Assembly (NCBI GenBank): GCA_900548355.1 | Contig: URKR01000023.1 | Coordinates: 1-29,568, forward strand | DNA length: 29,568 nt | DNA from: an uncultured Oscillospiraceae bacterium | Lineage (GTDB): Bacteria; Bacillota; Clostridia; Oscillospirales; Ruminococcaceae | Direction of reading: 5' to 3' | Shown: positions 7,796 through 17,395 of the stretch, one piece after another | Layout of the letters: the number at the start of each line of letters is the position of its first letter | How positions within the stretch are numbered: the stretch's first letter is position 1 | Notes under the pieces: model-generated | What the model was told of the DNA's origin: nothing | Seen by the model: only the letters and a program-made list of their open reading frames with translations | Databases searched by the model: none | Made by a program: the position numbers and the translations under genes

Positions 7796-10700
7796 TCAGA
7801 AAAAGGTAAAGCTGTCAAAGTCAAACTGGGTGCCGGGCAGAAACAGGAAGGTCACCTGCCGCCGGCCCGTGACCGGCGCAAAGGTAAAGCTCTGTTCGCC
7901 CCATTCGGGCTGGGGACCAAATTCCACCACACGGCGCTCGGTGGGCAGGGCGGCGCCCTCCCCTTCAAAGAGCAGGTGGACGGTGTTGGCCGGCAGCGAG
8001 CTGCGGCCGCGCAGCCGAACGCCCCGGCAGCCTTCTTCCCCAAAGTCCATGCGGCGGAACACCAGCGACACATTGTTGCCGATGCCCAGCACCTGCGCGC
8101 CGGCCCGGGTAAAACTGTCGCCGTTGATCGCATCGCAGGCGCCGGCGGCCAGGGTGTCCCAGGCACGGGAATGGGGATAGAACTGGAAGCCCTTGATATG
8201 CACCTTGGTGTTCAGCTCGACGGCAAAGCTTCCAATACCGGTGAGCCGCTTGCTCAGCCGGAAGGTTTCGGGCTGGTAGACGTTCCACATTTTGGGTTTG
8301 TGATAGATCCGCTCGCCGATCATCTCACTGCCCATGACATAGGGTTCGCCGTCCCAGAAACGGATCGGGGTGGGTTCGCCGTCCAGGCTGAAGATGGGCA
8401 GTTGCACCTTGTCGGAGCCGTCCGGGCCGAAGTCGATGTCATTGTACAGCACCCAGCTGCGGCCGGTGCGGGAGGTGGAAATGCCGCGTTCGTTGCCGTT
8501 GCCAATGTCGCCGTAGCTGGCTTCATACCGGCCGGCGGCCACGAACTGGTAAGGGTTCATGTGCAGCTGGCCCAGGCCATGGACCTTCAGATCCAGCTGA
8601 GAGATAAGCTGCGGGACACGGCGGCCGTTGCAGGCCATGGCCCGCACGCGCAGCGGGCCGTCGCCCAGCGCTTCCACGGTCGCGGTATCGCCCTGCACCA
8701 TAATCTTGGCGTTGGTGGCGGTGTCGCCCCGGTCGTCGGTGATCTTCCACTGGATGGCTTCGCCTGCGGTAGCCCCGGCAGGGTAGCGCCGGGCTGTCAC
8801 CACGGCTTTGCGGTAGAAGGGGGTCAGGCGGGTGCGGTCAGCGTGGAGTTCCAGCTTGCGCAGCGGCACCTTTACCGGGTCGGCGGCCGCGGGCAGCGGC
8901 GGCAGACGTCGGCGGGCCGGCCCCTGGTAGGGGTCAGTGTGCAGGGTTATGGTGGCGGGGCGCAGGCCGGGGGCGGTGGCTTCCACCGTCATCTCCCCTT
9001 CCCGGCCGTCGCCGGCCACCACCGCCAGAAGCTGCCCGGAAAAGAGCCGGCGGCTGCTGGTCTGGTATTCATCCGGGTCGGTGCTGTCGCCGTTATCCAG
9101 CGCCACCAGCACCCCGGCCCCCTGCACCCGCAGGGTCACACGGTCATTGGCGTTGGCCACCGGAACGCCTTCGGCGTCCAGGGCACGCACCGTCAGGAAT
9201 GCGAGTTCCGCCCCGCTGCCCGAAAGCCGGGTGCGGTCAGCCTGTATCTGCAGGGCCGCGGCGTCGCCAAAACTGCGGATTTCTGTTTCCGCCACCGGGC
9301 GGCCGTCGGCATTATAGGCCACCGCGCGCACCACGCCGGGGCGGTAGGCAGCCTGCCAGGCCGCCGTGCGGCCCTTGTCCGGGTCCGGGGTTTGCCGGCC
9401 CAGGCTTTGGCCGTCCACAAACAATTCCACGCTGTGGGCGTTGGTGCAGGCGCACAGGTCAATCGTCTGGCCCGGGTTCCAGTCCCAGTAAGGGAACAGG
9501 TGCACCATCGGCTGGGTATCCGGGTCCAACCAGGCAGCCTGGCAGACATAATAGGCGTCCTTGGGGAAGCCTGCGGTGTCGATCATGCCGAAGTAGCTGT
9601 TTCGGGTGTGGTAGGGGGTGGGTTCGCCGATATAGTCAGCCCCGCTCCACAGGTACTGGCCCAGCGTATAAGGGCTGTGGCGCTCGGTTGTCAGGCACAG
9701 GTCCAGGCTTTCCGCGCCCCAGCTTGTGCGGCTGTTCCCCAGGGAAGAGCACTGTTCGTCATCATCCGAAAGCGTTGATTGCGCCAGCGGGAAGTGATAG
9801 ATCCCCCTGCTTTGTACCAGGGAACCCGTCTCGCTGCCATACAGCAGCCAGTCCGGGTGGGCGGCGTGGTGTTCATCATACAGCCGCTCCCCATAGTTGT
9901 AGCCCACCACCTTGATAATATCGGCGCAGGCCTGGGTGTTTTCCCACGGCATATAGTTGGAGCCGAAGGTGGGCGTGCCGTTGCCGGCCGGGTCGTGTTC
10001 GGCCACCTCTGCCAGCAGAAGGCGCATGGTGTCAGCCCCTTCGGGGCCGGCGTGGGTATCATAGATTTCGTTGCCGATGCTGTAGAAGAGCAGGCTGGCG
10101 CGGTTGCGGTCCCGGCGCACCCAGGCAGCCACATCCCGGGCCTGCCATGCATCAAAAAAGCGGGCATAATCAAAGGGGTTTTTGGGGCTGCGCCAGCAAT
10201 CAAAGATTTCATCGTTGATCAAAAAGCCCATCGTGTCCGCCAGTTCCATCAAGCCGGGGGCCGGCACCGTGTGCCCCGTGCGGATGGAGTTTACCCCCAT
10301 CGCTTTCAGGGTGCGCAGCTGGCGGGCGGCAGCGTCCGGTTCAAAGGCCGCGCCCAGGCAGCCAAGGTCATGATGCAGGCAGACCCCGCGCAGATAAACC
10401 TGCCGGTGGTTGAGCCAAAGCCCTGTTTCCGGTGAAAGTTCGATGGTGCGGCAGCCAAAGCTTGTTTCCAGGCTGTCGGGGGCTGCGCCGGTGAGCACTG
10501 CCTCCAGCCGGTAGCGGAAGGGGGCGTCCAGATCCCAAAGCCTGGGGTTTTGCAGGCTGAACGTTGCACTGGCCAGCAGGATCTCGCTTTCCTGCCCGGT
10601 CCGCCAGGCCTGGCCTCCCGCCCCGGGCTGCCAGCACGCCGCCGGCAGGCGGCGGGTTTCCAGCAAAGCGCCCTCGGGGTCATACAACCGCAGTTCCATT

Positions 10701-11239
10701 TCACCTTCGGCCGCAGCGCCGGCACACAGGCCCACCTCGGCGGATACCTGCACCTGCCATGCGCCGCCCTCGCCTTCCCGCGCGGCGACATACAGGCCGT
10801 CCGGCATCAGGTGTTGGGCCGGCATACGCCACAGTTCCACATCCCGGTAGATGCCGGCGCCGGAATACCAGCGGGAGTTGGGGTGCCGCAGGTCACAGCG
10901 GACCAGCACTTCGTTCTGCCCGCTGTGAAGCTTTTCTGTAATATCCAGCCAGAAGGAGGTATACCCGTTTTTCCATTGCCCGGCCGGTTCGCCGTTGACA
11001 AAGACGGCCGTGTCCATATAGACGCCGCCGAACCACAGCGCCACCCGCTCACCGGGGGCCGGGGCACAGGCGAAGGTTTTTACATAATAGCCGGTGCTGT
11101 CACGGTACAAATCGCCGGCATGGCGGATCTGCCAATCATGGGGCAGGTCCACCGGCACAAAGGCCGAAGGTTCCGGCCGCGGCGCGCCGGGCGCCGCTTC
11201 AGCAAACAGCCAATCATGGTTGAAATCGTTGCGGATCAT
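7796..11239 (-). CDS. GH2 glycoside hydrolase, beta-galactosidase-like with DUF4982 and C-terminal carbohydrate-binding region
   Basis: This protein of 1147 residues has no signal peptide. The order is a GH2 sugar-binding jelly roll (about 1-140), an Ig-like domain (about 150-265), and a TIM barrel (about 270-570) with acid/base Glu391 in YSIGNE and nucleophile Glu470 in LLYGSETGS. A DUF4982-like domain starts near 585, followed by Ig-like repeats. A C-terminal CBM6/malectin-like beta region covers roughly 980-1147. The chosen ATG at 11239 has an AAAGG site. The frame stays open for 30 more codons upstream, but these cross a terminator-like hairpin. Such GH2 enzymes are often called beta-galactosidases. 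In a xylan operon the real target may be a side-chain galactose, arabinose or glucuronosyl residue. Specificity is not readable from the sequence. Confidence 0.88.
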   Translation of the reverse strand: MIRNDFNHDWLFAEAAPGAPRPEPSAFVPVDLPHDWQIRHAGDLYRDSTGYYVKTFACAPAPGERVALWFGGVYMDTAVFVNGEPAGQWKNGYTSFWLDITEKLHSGQNEVLVRCDLRHPNSRWYSGAGIYRDVELWRMPAQHLMPDGLYVAAREGEGGAWQVQVSAEVGLCAGAAAEGEMELRLYDPEGALLETRRLPAACWQPGAGGQAWRTGQESEILLASATFSLQNPRLWDLDAPFRYRLEAVLTGAAPDSLETSFGCRTIELSPETGLWLNHRQVYLRGVCLHHDLGCLGAAFEPDAAARQLRTLKAMGVNSIRTGHTVPAPGLMELADTMGFLINDEIFDCWRSPKNPFDYARFFDAWQARDVAAWVRRDRNRASLLFYSIGNEIYDTHAGPEGADTMRLLLAEVAEHDPAGNGTPTFGSNYMPWENTQACADIIKVVGYNYGERLYDEHHAAHPDWLLYGSETGSLVQSRGIYHFPLAQSTLSDDDEQCSSLGNSRTSWGAESLDLCLTTERHSPYTLGQYLWSGADYIGEPTPYHTRNSYFGMIDTAGFPKDAYYVCQAAWLDPDTQPMVHLFPYWDWNPGQTIDLCACTNAHSVELFVDGQSLGRQTPDPDKGRTAAWQAAYRPGVVRAVAYNADGRPVAETEIRSFGDAAALQIQADRTRLSGSGAELAFLTVRALDAEGVPVANANDRVTLRVQGAGVLVALDNGDSTDPDEYQTSSRRLFSGQLLAVVAGDGREGEMTVEATAPGLRPATITLHTDPYQGPARRRLPPLPAAADPVKVPLRKLELHADRTRLTPFYRKAVVTARRYPAGATAGEAIQWKITDDRGDTATNAKIMVQGDTATVEALGDGPLRVRAMACNGRRVPQLISQLDLKVHGLGQLHMNPYQFVAAGRYEASYGDIGNGNERGISTSRTGRSWVLYNDIDFGPDGSDKVQLPIFSLDGEPTPIRFWDGEPYVMGSEMIGERIYHKPKMWNVYQPETFRLSKRLTGIGSFAVELNTKVHIKGFQFYPHSRAWDTLAAGACDAINGDSFTRAGAQVLGIGNNVSLVFRRMDFGEEGCRGVRLRGRSSLPANTVHLLFEGEGAALPTERRVVEFGPQPEWGEQSFTFAPVTGRRQVTFLFLPGTQFDFDSFTFF

Positions 11240-11283
11240 TGTGATGCCTTTCTGCGTCAGTGCGCAGGTTATAATCAAAATAA

Positions 11284-11326
11284 ACCGGAGGCAGACCACC
11301 GCGGCGGGCGGCGGTCTGCCTCCGGT
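11284..11326 (-). terminator. Intercistronic terminator or attenuator between transporter and GH2 genes
   Basis: ACCGGAGGCAGACC pairs perfectly over 14 bases with GGTCTGCCTCCGGT. On the minus strand it is followed by the T-rich TTTATTTTGATT. It would end most transcripts after the binding-protein gene and lower expression of the three downstream genes. Confidence 0.7.
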
Positions 11327-11401
11327 CAAGCCATCTCACGCAGCTTTTCCGGTAGCTCTGCCTGCCGGTCTGTGCTGTTCGATGCGGTCACAAGGGTGAA
11401 A

Positions 11402-13129
11402 TCAGGCGTTCTTCTGCTCCTGATAGGTCTCGTTGTACAGGTCGATCAGGTTCTGCAGGTTCTGCGCCTCGACCTCAGACACGTACTGATCCCAGTCAGC
11501 CTCAACGTCCGCCTGGTCCATCGCGAAGCGGTTGGTCCAGGTATTCTGGGTATCGGTGAGCGGGGTGCCCCACAGGGTAGCCTGCTCCATGTCGAGATCA
11601 TCAAACGCAACGGTCGGGTCAAGCGGCCGCAGGTCGCGATACTCATTCTGGCGGTCATAGAATTCCTGCAGGTCTGCGCTGAAGTTGGAGGTCAGCAGTT
11701 CGGTGTTGCCGCCGTACATGTAGTTGCCGCAGGCATAGCCGAGCTCTTCACGCATATCGACCTGGTCGTCAGAGGTCTTGGCGATGGACAGGCCGCCGCA
11801 GTAGTAGGCGGGGGTCAGGCTGTAGGTGCCGTCTTCAGAGACAGTGTAGGTTTCGCCTTCGATGCCCCACTTGGTGAGGATCTGGCCTTCTTCAGAGTAC
11901 CACAGCCAGTCAACAAAGCGCATCATCTTGATGAAGTCTTCTTCACCCAGTTCGTCCAGCGCGCGGGAGGAGATGCAGACGCCGCATTCAAGGCGCTGGT
12001 TCTCAGCCTGGTAGTTGTTGTTGCCAACGGGGGTCACGATGCGGTACAGTTCGAAGTTGCCTGCGCCCAGCTGCTCGGTGATGCCCTCTTCCTGGGCGAC
12101 ATACTGCGCACGGTTGGTGGTGATGATGGCGGTCTCACCGCGGTAGAACTTGTTCATCGCGGTCTCGTCTTCCTGGGTCCAGGTTTCGGGGTCGAGCACC
12201 TTGGAGCGGACCAGGTCCTGGATGACGGAATACGCCTGCTTGTAGGCTTCGCTGGTGTTGCCGGACTCGAACGCGTCGGTCTCAGCATTGTAAACCAGGC
12301 CGTAGTTGGTGGTGATGCCCCAGCCGGTGTGCAGGCCGTAAGAGGCGCCCAGCAGGTTCAGCAGGCAGCCGCCCTGGCCGTAGCCGGAGGTCGCGCCGCA
12401 CCACATATCGGACCAGATGTAGTCGCTTTCTTCGCACATGCCCTGTTCAACCATGTAGGCCTTGACGCCCTTGAGCACGTCGGCGAATTCTTCCCAGGTC
12501 CAGTCGTCTTCAAGGGTGGTGACATCGTAGCCGGCGGCGTCAAAGATGTCCTTGCGGATCAGGAAGGTGTAGTCCTGCAGAGCGGTCTCCTTCAGGCCGG
12601 CCAGACGGTAGTACTTGCCGTCGGCCTGGCGCAGGGTTTCGAGCTCGGGCTGCATGCTGTACTCTTCAACGAAGTTGGAGTAGTTGGGCATGTACTGAAC
12701 CCAGTCAGACACAGCGACGATACCGCCGCCGGTGACGTAGGCCTTTTCATCGTAGATCTTCGGGATGATGTAGGGGGAATCGCCGGAGGAAACCGCCAGC
12801 GAAACCTTGTCGGTGTAGTTGGAGTTGTCCACGATGGTCAGCTCCAGGTGGACGTTGGTGGCCTCTTCAATCGCCTTGAAGATGCCTTCGGTCTGCCAGG
12901 TATCCTTCATGGGGTAGGCAGGGTTGTCGTTGAACATCATGGTGTAAGTGACCGGCTCTTCCGAATAGAAGTGATCGCCGTACTCATAGTCCAGATCTTC
13001 ATCCGACACGGCCGCCTCGGTGGTGGCAGCACTGCCGCTTTCGGCAGTAGTTTCACCGGTGGAGCCGCCGCAGGCTGCCAGGGAGAATACCATACCCGTG
13101 GCAAGCAGCAGGGATAGCGCTTTTTTCAT
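11402..13129 (-). CDS. Extracellular sugar-binding lipoprotein of an ABC transporter (LplA-like)
   Basis: The 575-residue precursor starts with a lipoprotein signal peptide: MKKA, a hydrophobic core, then the lipobox SLAAC with the lipidated Cys20. A Ser/Thr/Glu-rich linker follows to about residue 45. The rest is the large cluster-type solute-binding fold of the LplA group, which captures oligosaccharides outside the cell and hands them to the permeases. GGAGG stands before the ATG at 13129. The gene follows the two permease genes and is separated from the second by a hairpin-rich spacer. With GH67 and GH3 in the operon, the ligand is most likely an aldouronic acid or xylo-oligosaccharide (inference). 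LplA-like proteins bind other glycans as well. Confidence 0.9.
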   Translation of the reverse strand: MKKALSLLLATGMVFSLAACGGSTGETTAESGSAATTEAAVSDEDLDYEYGDHFYSEEPVTYTMMFNDNPAYPMKDTWQTEGIFKAIEEATNVHLELTIVDNSNYTDKVSLAVSSGDSPYIIPKIYDEKAYVTGGGIVAVSDWVQYMPNYSNFVEEYSMQPELETLRQADGKYYRLAGLKETALQDYTFLIRKDIFDAAGYDVTTLEDDWTWEEFADVLKGVKAYMVEQGMCEESDYIWSDMWCGATSGYGQGGCLLNLLGASYGLHTGWGITTNYGLVYNAETDAFESGNTSEAYKQAYSVIQDLVRSKVLDPETWTQEDETAMNKFYRGETAIITTNRAQYVAQEEGITEQLGAGNFELYRIVTPVGNNNYQAENQRLECGVCISSRALDELGEEDFIKMMRFVDWLWYSEEGQILTKWGIEGETYTVSEDGTYSLTPAYYCGGLSIAKTSDDQVDMREELGYACGNYMYGGNTELLTSNFSADLQEFYDRQNEYRDLRPLDPTVAFDDLDMEQATLWGTPLTDTQNTWTNRFAMDQADVEADWDQYVSEVEAQNLQNLIDLYNETYQEQKNA

Positions 13130-13161
13130 GTTGTTACCTCCTGTTTTGGTGGATTGACGGG

Positions 13162-13220
13162 GCCGGCGCGCCCTCGCACGCCGGCAGGGGACTAAGATTC
13201 TTTCAGCCGCCGGTGGCGGC
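13162..13220 (-). other. Two intercistronic stem-loops before the binding-protein gene
   Basis: GCCGGCG (13162-13168) pairs with CGCCGGC (13179-13185), and GCCGCC (13206-13211) pairs with GGCGGC (13215-13220). Neither has a T-run. They may stabilise the downstream mRNA, so that the binding protein is made in excess over the permeases (inference). Confidence 0.4.
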
Positions 13221-13240
13221 GTTCAGACAGGTTACAGGGA

Positions 13241-14137
13241 TCAGCCCTTGACGCCACCCAGCATCATACCCTGGACAAAGTACTTCTGGATGAAGGGGTA
13301 GACGCAGATGATGGGGGCCGCGGTCAGCACCATGGCGCAGCTCTTGATATTGGAAGAGATCTGCATGGCTTCGCCGGCGTCGGCGTTGGTGCTGCTGGCG
13401 CTGTCGATCAGGGTGCGCAGATAGTACGCCACAGGCCACTTGGCGGTATTGTCCAGGTACAGGAACGCGTCAAACCAGTTGTTCCAGTACTGCACGATAT
13501 AGAACAGCGCCATCGTTGCCATAATCGGCTTGGAAAGCGGCAGCGCCACGCGCCAGAACGCGCCCCACAGGCTCAGGCCGTCGATTTCGCCGGCTTCTTC
13601 CAGCTCACGGGGGACCGTGGTGAAGAAGGAGCGCATCAGGATAACGTAATAGGTCGAGATCATGCCGGGCAGGATGAAGGCGGCGATGGTGTCGCGCAGG
13701 CCCAGGCTGGTCATGAGGATGTAGTTGGGGATCATGCCGCCGGCAAAGTACATCGTGAAGATGATGAACTTGTTCAGGAATTTGCCGCCCCACAGTTCCG
13801 GCTTGGACAGCGGGTAAGCCAGCAGTGCGGAGAAGAACAGCGCGCAGACAGTGCCGATGATGGAGTAAAGAATCGTGTTGCCGTAATACGGGATAAACCG
13901 GCCGTCGTTGATGACGTAGGCGTAGGTTTCCACGCTGAAATCCACCGGGATGATGCTGACCTTACCGGCGACGATTGCTTCATCCGAGGAGAAGGACTGC
14001 GCTACCAGGTAGACGAAGGGGTAAAGCATTGCGACGCTGATCAGAACCATCAGGGCCGTGTTGCAGACGTTGAACACACGGTAACCCGTGGATTCCTTGA
14101 TCTTCATGGGCGCATCCATAGTTGCTTGTTTTGCCAT
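13241..14137 (-). CDS. Carbohydrate ABC transporter permease (YtcP/MalG-type)
   Basis: This 298-residue inner-membrane protein has six predicted membrane helices (clear ones near 23-45, 85-112, 122-145, 150-170, 198-218 and 262-285). The ATPase-contact EAA loop reads EEAGEIDGLSLWGAFWRVALP (about 179-199). It ends with the group-typical GMMLGGVKG. It pairs with the LplB-like permease whose gene ends 22 bases upstream. The start at 14137 has a GGAGG site. Together with the binding lipoprotein it forms the uptake system. The ATP-hydrolysing subunit is absent, as is usual for this family, which borrows a shared MsmK-type ATPase encoded elsewhere (known for related systems; inferred here). Confidence 0.92.
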   Translation of the reverse strand: MAKQATMDAPMKIKESTGYRVFNVCNTALMVLISVAMLYPFVYLVAQSFSSDEAIVAGKVSIIPVDFSVETYAYVINDGRFIPYYGNTILYSIIGTVCALFFSALLAYPLSKPELWGGKFLNKFIIFTMYFAGGMIPNYILMTSLGLRDTIAAFILPGMISTYYVILMRSFFTTVPRELEEAGEIDGLSLWGAFWRVALPLSKPIMATMALFYIVQYWNNWFDAFLYLDNTAKWPVAYYLRTLIDSASSTNADAGEAMQISSNIKSCAMVLTAAPIICVYPFIQKYFVQGMMLGGVKG

Positions 14138-14159
14138 TGTCCGTACCTCCTTTTCCGGA

Positions 14160-15110
14160 TTACCACAGCGCGCTGCCGGTCAACAGGCGGGACACCTTGT
14201 TGGCAGCGGTCAGCAGAACCAGGTTGATCACGCCCTGGAACAGGCCGACGGCGGTGGCGTAGCTGTAGTTGCCCGAGCCAAGACCCATGCGGTAGACGTA
14301 GGTGGCGATGATATCCGCCGTATCGTAGGTGGTGGGGTTATACAGCAGGAAGACTTTTTCGAAGATGGCCGATCCGCACAGGCTGCCGATGTTCAGCACC
14401 AGCAGGGTGGACAGGGTGGGCATGATGGCCGGGATCGTGACATGCAGGCACTGCTGGAATTTGCTTGCGCCGTCCAGCGCGGCCGCTTCATACAGTTCCG
14501 GGTTGATGCCGGTCATAGCGGCCAGGTAGAGGATGGTGCCCCAGCCGATGCCCTGCCAGACGCCGCTGACCACAAAGATGGTGGGGAACCATTCCGGCAA
14601 AGCGATGAAGTTGACGGGTTCGCCGCCCATCGCCTCAATCAGGTGGTTGATGGGACCGTTTGTGGACAAAATCTCGCGAACCATACCGGCTACGATAACC
14701 ATCGAGATGAAGTGGGGCAGGTAGGAAATGGTCTGCACGGCCTTTTTGAACTTTGCATTGCGGATTTCGTTGAGCAGAAGGGCAAAGATCAGGGTCAGCG
14801 GGAAACTGACGAGCAGATATTCAAAGTTCAAAAGCAGCGTGTTGCGGAAGGAACGCCAGAAGTTCTGGTCCGCGATGAACTGGTTGAAATAACGCAGTCC
14901 GGTCCATTCATCGCCTAAAATGCTGCTGCCTGCGCGGTAGCGGCGGAAAGCGATGATGTTGCCTGCCATGGGAACATAGCGGAAGATGATGTAGTACAAG
15001 ATCGGGATCAGCAGCATCGCATAATACTGCCAGTACTTTTTGATGTGCTTGAGTGCACCACCCTTCTTGGGTTGGATGGCGATGTCAGCCGCCTTCTCTT
15101 TTTTGGACAT
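14160..15110 (-). CDS. Carbohydrate ABC transporter permease (LplB-type)
   Basis: The 316-residue membrane protein has a polar, lysine-rich N-terminus (1-25). Six helices follow, the first near 28-50. The EAA loop reads YEAAALDGASKFQQCLHVTIP (about 212-232). LplB-group features such as WRSFRNTLLL and QGIGWGTILYLAA are present. AAAGGAGAG precedes the ATG at 15110. It lies 79 bases after the GH3 gene and 22 before its partner permease, so all are likely on one transcript. It should form the heterodimeric channel that moves xylan-derived oligosaccharides into the cell. Confidence 0.92.
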   Translation of the reverse strand: MSKKEKAADIAIQPKKGGALKHIKKYWQYYAMLLIPILYYIIFRYVPMAGNIIAFRRYRAGSSILGDEWTGLRYFNQFIADQNFWRSFRNTLLLNFEYLLVSFPLTLIFALLLNEIRNAKFKKAVQTISYLPHFISMVIVAGMVREILSTNGPINHLIEAMGGEPVNFIALPEWFPTIFVVSGVWQGIGWGTILYLAAMTGINPELYEAAALDGASKFQQCLHVTIPAIMPTLSTLLVLNIGSLCGSAIFEKVFLLYNPTTYDTADIIATYVYRMGLGSGNYSYATAVGLFQGVINLVLLTAANKVSRLLTGSALW

Positions 15111-15189
15111 GGCTCTCTCCTTTCTGGTTGTGGTTCTCCGGGGCCTTTGCGGCCCGTACCGCGGCAGACGGTCCGCCGCGAGCCGGCAG

Positions 15190-17343
15190 TCAGTCGTCCA
15201 TCACCACCTTTTCGACCTGGCGCAGCGCCAGGCGCAGCGGCGCTTGTCCGGCCAACGTAATGCTTCGGGCGTCCGGCTGGCTGCCGCCCACCCACAGGGT
15301 GTAATCACCCGGAAGAACTTCACAAACGCCCTCTTCGTTGCACAGGGCCAGGGCTTCCAGCGGAAGGTGCAGCGTCACCCGGCGTTCCTCACCGGGGGCC
15401 AGGTCCACCTTGGCCAGGCCCTTCAGCTGGGCGTTGGGGGTGCCGGGGCGTTCGGCTTTGACATAGACCTGCACCGTCTCAATGCCGGCGCGGCTGCCTT
15501 CGTTGCGCACCGTCACGCTCAGATCCACGCCGTCAGGGCCGGCGGTCCCGGCGCTCACGGCCGCATCGTTGAAGGTGAAGCGGGTGTAGGAGAGGCCGTA
15601 GCCGAACGGGTAGAGGGGCTCGGTCTCGATGTAGCGGTAGGTGCGGCCCTTCATCGCGTAATCGGTGAAGGAGGGCAGGTCGGCGTCGGAATGATAGAAC
15701 GTGACCGGCAGCTTGCCCTGCGGGTTGACTTCGCCAAACAGGGCGCGGGCCACGGCCAGGCCGCCCTGGGCGCCGGGGTACCAGGCCTGCAGCACGGCGG
15801 CGGCTTCGTTCTCGGCGGTGTTGATCGCCAGCGCGCTGCCGCTGAGCACAACCACGATGACCGGCTTGCCGCTGTCAAAGCAGACGCGCAGGATCTCTTC
15901 CTGGTGGCCGGGCAGGTTCAGGTTGGGCTTGTCGCCGCTGGCGAACTGGTTGCCCTGGTCGCCTTCCTCGCCTTCCAGGCCGGAGTCAAGGCCCAGGCAG
16001 CAGATCACGACATCGCTTTCGGCGCACATGCCCTTGACTTCGCTGATGAGCTCGCCTTCCTGCGAGAGGGAATGGATTTTATCGGCGTAGAGGTGGCAGC
16101 CCTGGGAATAGCGGATTTCGACCTTGTCGCCCAGATATTCATGCAGGCCGTCCAGCACGGTGAAATAGCGGCTGGCGGTGCCTTCGTAGTTGCCAACCAG
16201 CGCCTTGCGGTTGTCGGCGTTGGGGCCCACGACAGCGATGGTCTTCAGCGCGTTGGCGTCAAGCGGCAGGATATTGTCCTTGTTTTTCAGCAGAACCAGG
16301 ATTTTTTCCGCCACCCGCAGGTTCAGTTCCTGCATGGCGGGGCTGTCCACCTGGGTGTGGTCGATCCGGTTATAGGGCACTTTGTCCTCCGGGTCAAACA
16401 TGCCGAGTTTGAAGCGGGTGGTGAACAGCCGGACCACGCTTTCGTCAATGGTCTTTTCGTCCACCTTGCCTTCGGCCACCGCCTGCTCCAGATAAACAAA
16501 CAGGTTGCCGCAGTTCAGATCGCAGCCGTTGTTGACCGCCAGCGCGACCGAATCGACCGGGCCTTCGGTGACCATATGGCCTTCGTGGAAGTCTTTGATG
16601 GCCCAGCAGTCCGAAGTGACGTGGCCGTCAAAGTGCCACTTCCCGCGGAGAATGTCCCGCAGCAGCGTTTTGCTGCCGCAGCAGGGTTCGCCGTTGGTCC
16701 GGTTGTAGGCGCCCATCACCGCCTCCACGCCGGCTTCCTCCACCAGCGCTTTGAAGGCAGGCAGGTAAGTTTCCCACAGATCCTGCTTGGAGACAATGGC
16801 ATTGAAATAATGGCGCTGGTCTTCCGGGCCGGAGTGCACGGCAAAATGCTTGGCGCAGGCGGCCACCTTCAGGTAATCGGGGTCGTCGCCCTGCATGCCT
16901 TCCACAAAGCCGACGCCCAGACGCCCGGTCAGGTAGGGGTCTTCGCCGTAGGTTTCATGGCCGCGCCCCCAGCGGGGGTCACGGAAAATGTTGATGTTGG
17001 GGGCCCAGACGGTCAGCCCCTTGAAGATATCCCGGTCGCCGTAGCTGCGGCACAGGTTGTACTTGCCGCGGGCTTCGGTTGCCACCGCGTCGCCCACCGT
17101 GCGCATCATGTCAGGGTCAAAGGCGGCCGCCATGCCCACGGCCTGGGGAAACACGGTGGCGGTGCCGGCGCGGCCCATGCCGTGGATGCCTTCGCTCCAC
17201 CAGTTGTAGGCGGGGATGCCCAGGCGGGGGATGGCCGGCGCCCAGCTCAGCATCTGGCTGACCTTCTCCTTCAGGGTCATCTGCGCCACCAGTTCCTGGG
17301 CGCGCTTGCGGTATTCCGCCGTCTTGTCTGGTTTGATAGCCAT
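15190..17343 (-). CDS. GH3 beta-xylosidase-like glycoside hydrolase
   Basis: The protein has 717 residues and no signal peptide. The N-terminal barrel contains WWSEGIHGMGRAG, RDPRWGRGHETYGEDP (121-136), the substrate-binding KHFAVHSGPE (165-174) and the nucleophile Asp245 in VTSDCWAI. An alpha/beta sandwich follows, with GLDSGLEGEEGD near 490, then a fibronectin III-like tail from about 600. The Cys pair in NGEPCCGSKTLLRD and SGPE after KHF are typical of bacterial xylan 1,4-beta-xylosidases of GH3. It would release xylose from short xylo-oligosaccharides in the cytoplasm. The ATG at 17343 has an AAGGAGG site. The frame is open 78 codons further up, into the preceding gene, but without typical GH3 sequence. 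Beta-glucosidase or arabinosidase side activities are possible. Confidence 0.92.
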   Translation of the reverse strand: MAIKPDKTAEYRKRAQELVAQMTLKEKVSQMLSWAPAIPRLGIPAYNWWSEGIHGMGRAGTATVFPQAVGMAAAFDPDMMRTVGDAVATEARGKYNLCRSYGDRDIFKGLTVWAPNINIFRDPRWGRGHETYGEDPYLTGRLGVGFVEGMQGDDPDYLKVAACAKHFAVHSGPEDQRHYFNAIVSKQDLWETYLPAFKALVEEAGVEAVMGAYNRTNGEPCCGSKTLLRDILRGKWHFDGHVTSDCWAIKDFHEGHMVTEGPVDSVALAVNNGCDLNCGNLFVYLEQAVAEGKVDEKTIDESVVRLFTTRFKLGMFDPEDKVPYNRIDHTQVDSPAMQELNLRVAEKILVLLKNKDNILPLDANALKTIAVVGPNADNRKALVGNYEGTASRYFTVLDGLHEYLGDKVEIRYSQGCHLYADKIHSLSQEGELISEVKGMCAESDVVICCLGLDSGLEGEEGDQGNQFASGDKPNLNLPGHQEEILRVCFDSGKPVIVVVLSGSALAINTAENEAAAVLQAWYPGAQGGLAVARALFGEVNPQGKLPVTFYHSDADLPSFTDYAMKGRTYRYIETEPLYPFGYGLSYTRFTFNDAAVSAGTAGPDGVDLSVTVRNEGSRAGIETVQVYVKAERPGTPNAQLKGLAKVDLAPGEERRVTLHLPLEALALCNEEGVCEVLPGDYTLWVGGSQPDARSITLAGQAPLRLALRQVEKVVMDD

Positions 17344-17395
17344 GATATCCTCCTTGCGGTACTTTTCGGGGTGTGGTATCGAGCAGGCGGGTCGT

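Noticed and set aside
6650..9778. Very long plus-strand open frame opposite the desulfurase and GH2 genes
   Set aside because: It is a GC-driven antisense shadow, rich in Gly/His/Gln/Val with no domain. The minus-strand genes have full catalytic motifs and ribosome sites.
10550..13117. Plus-strand open frame of more than 800 codons opposite GH2 and the binding lipoprotein
   Set aside because: Antisense shadow. The opposite strand encodes a signal peptide with lipobox and a clear solute-binding protein.
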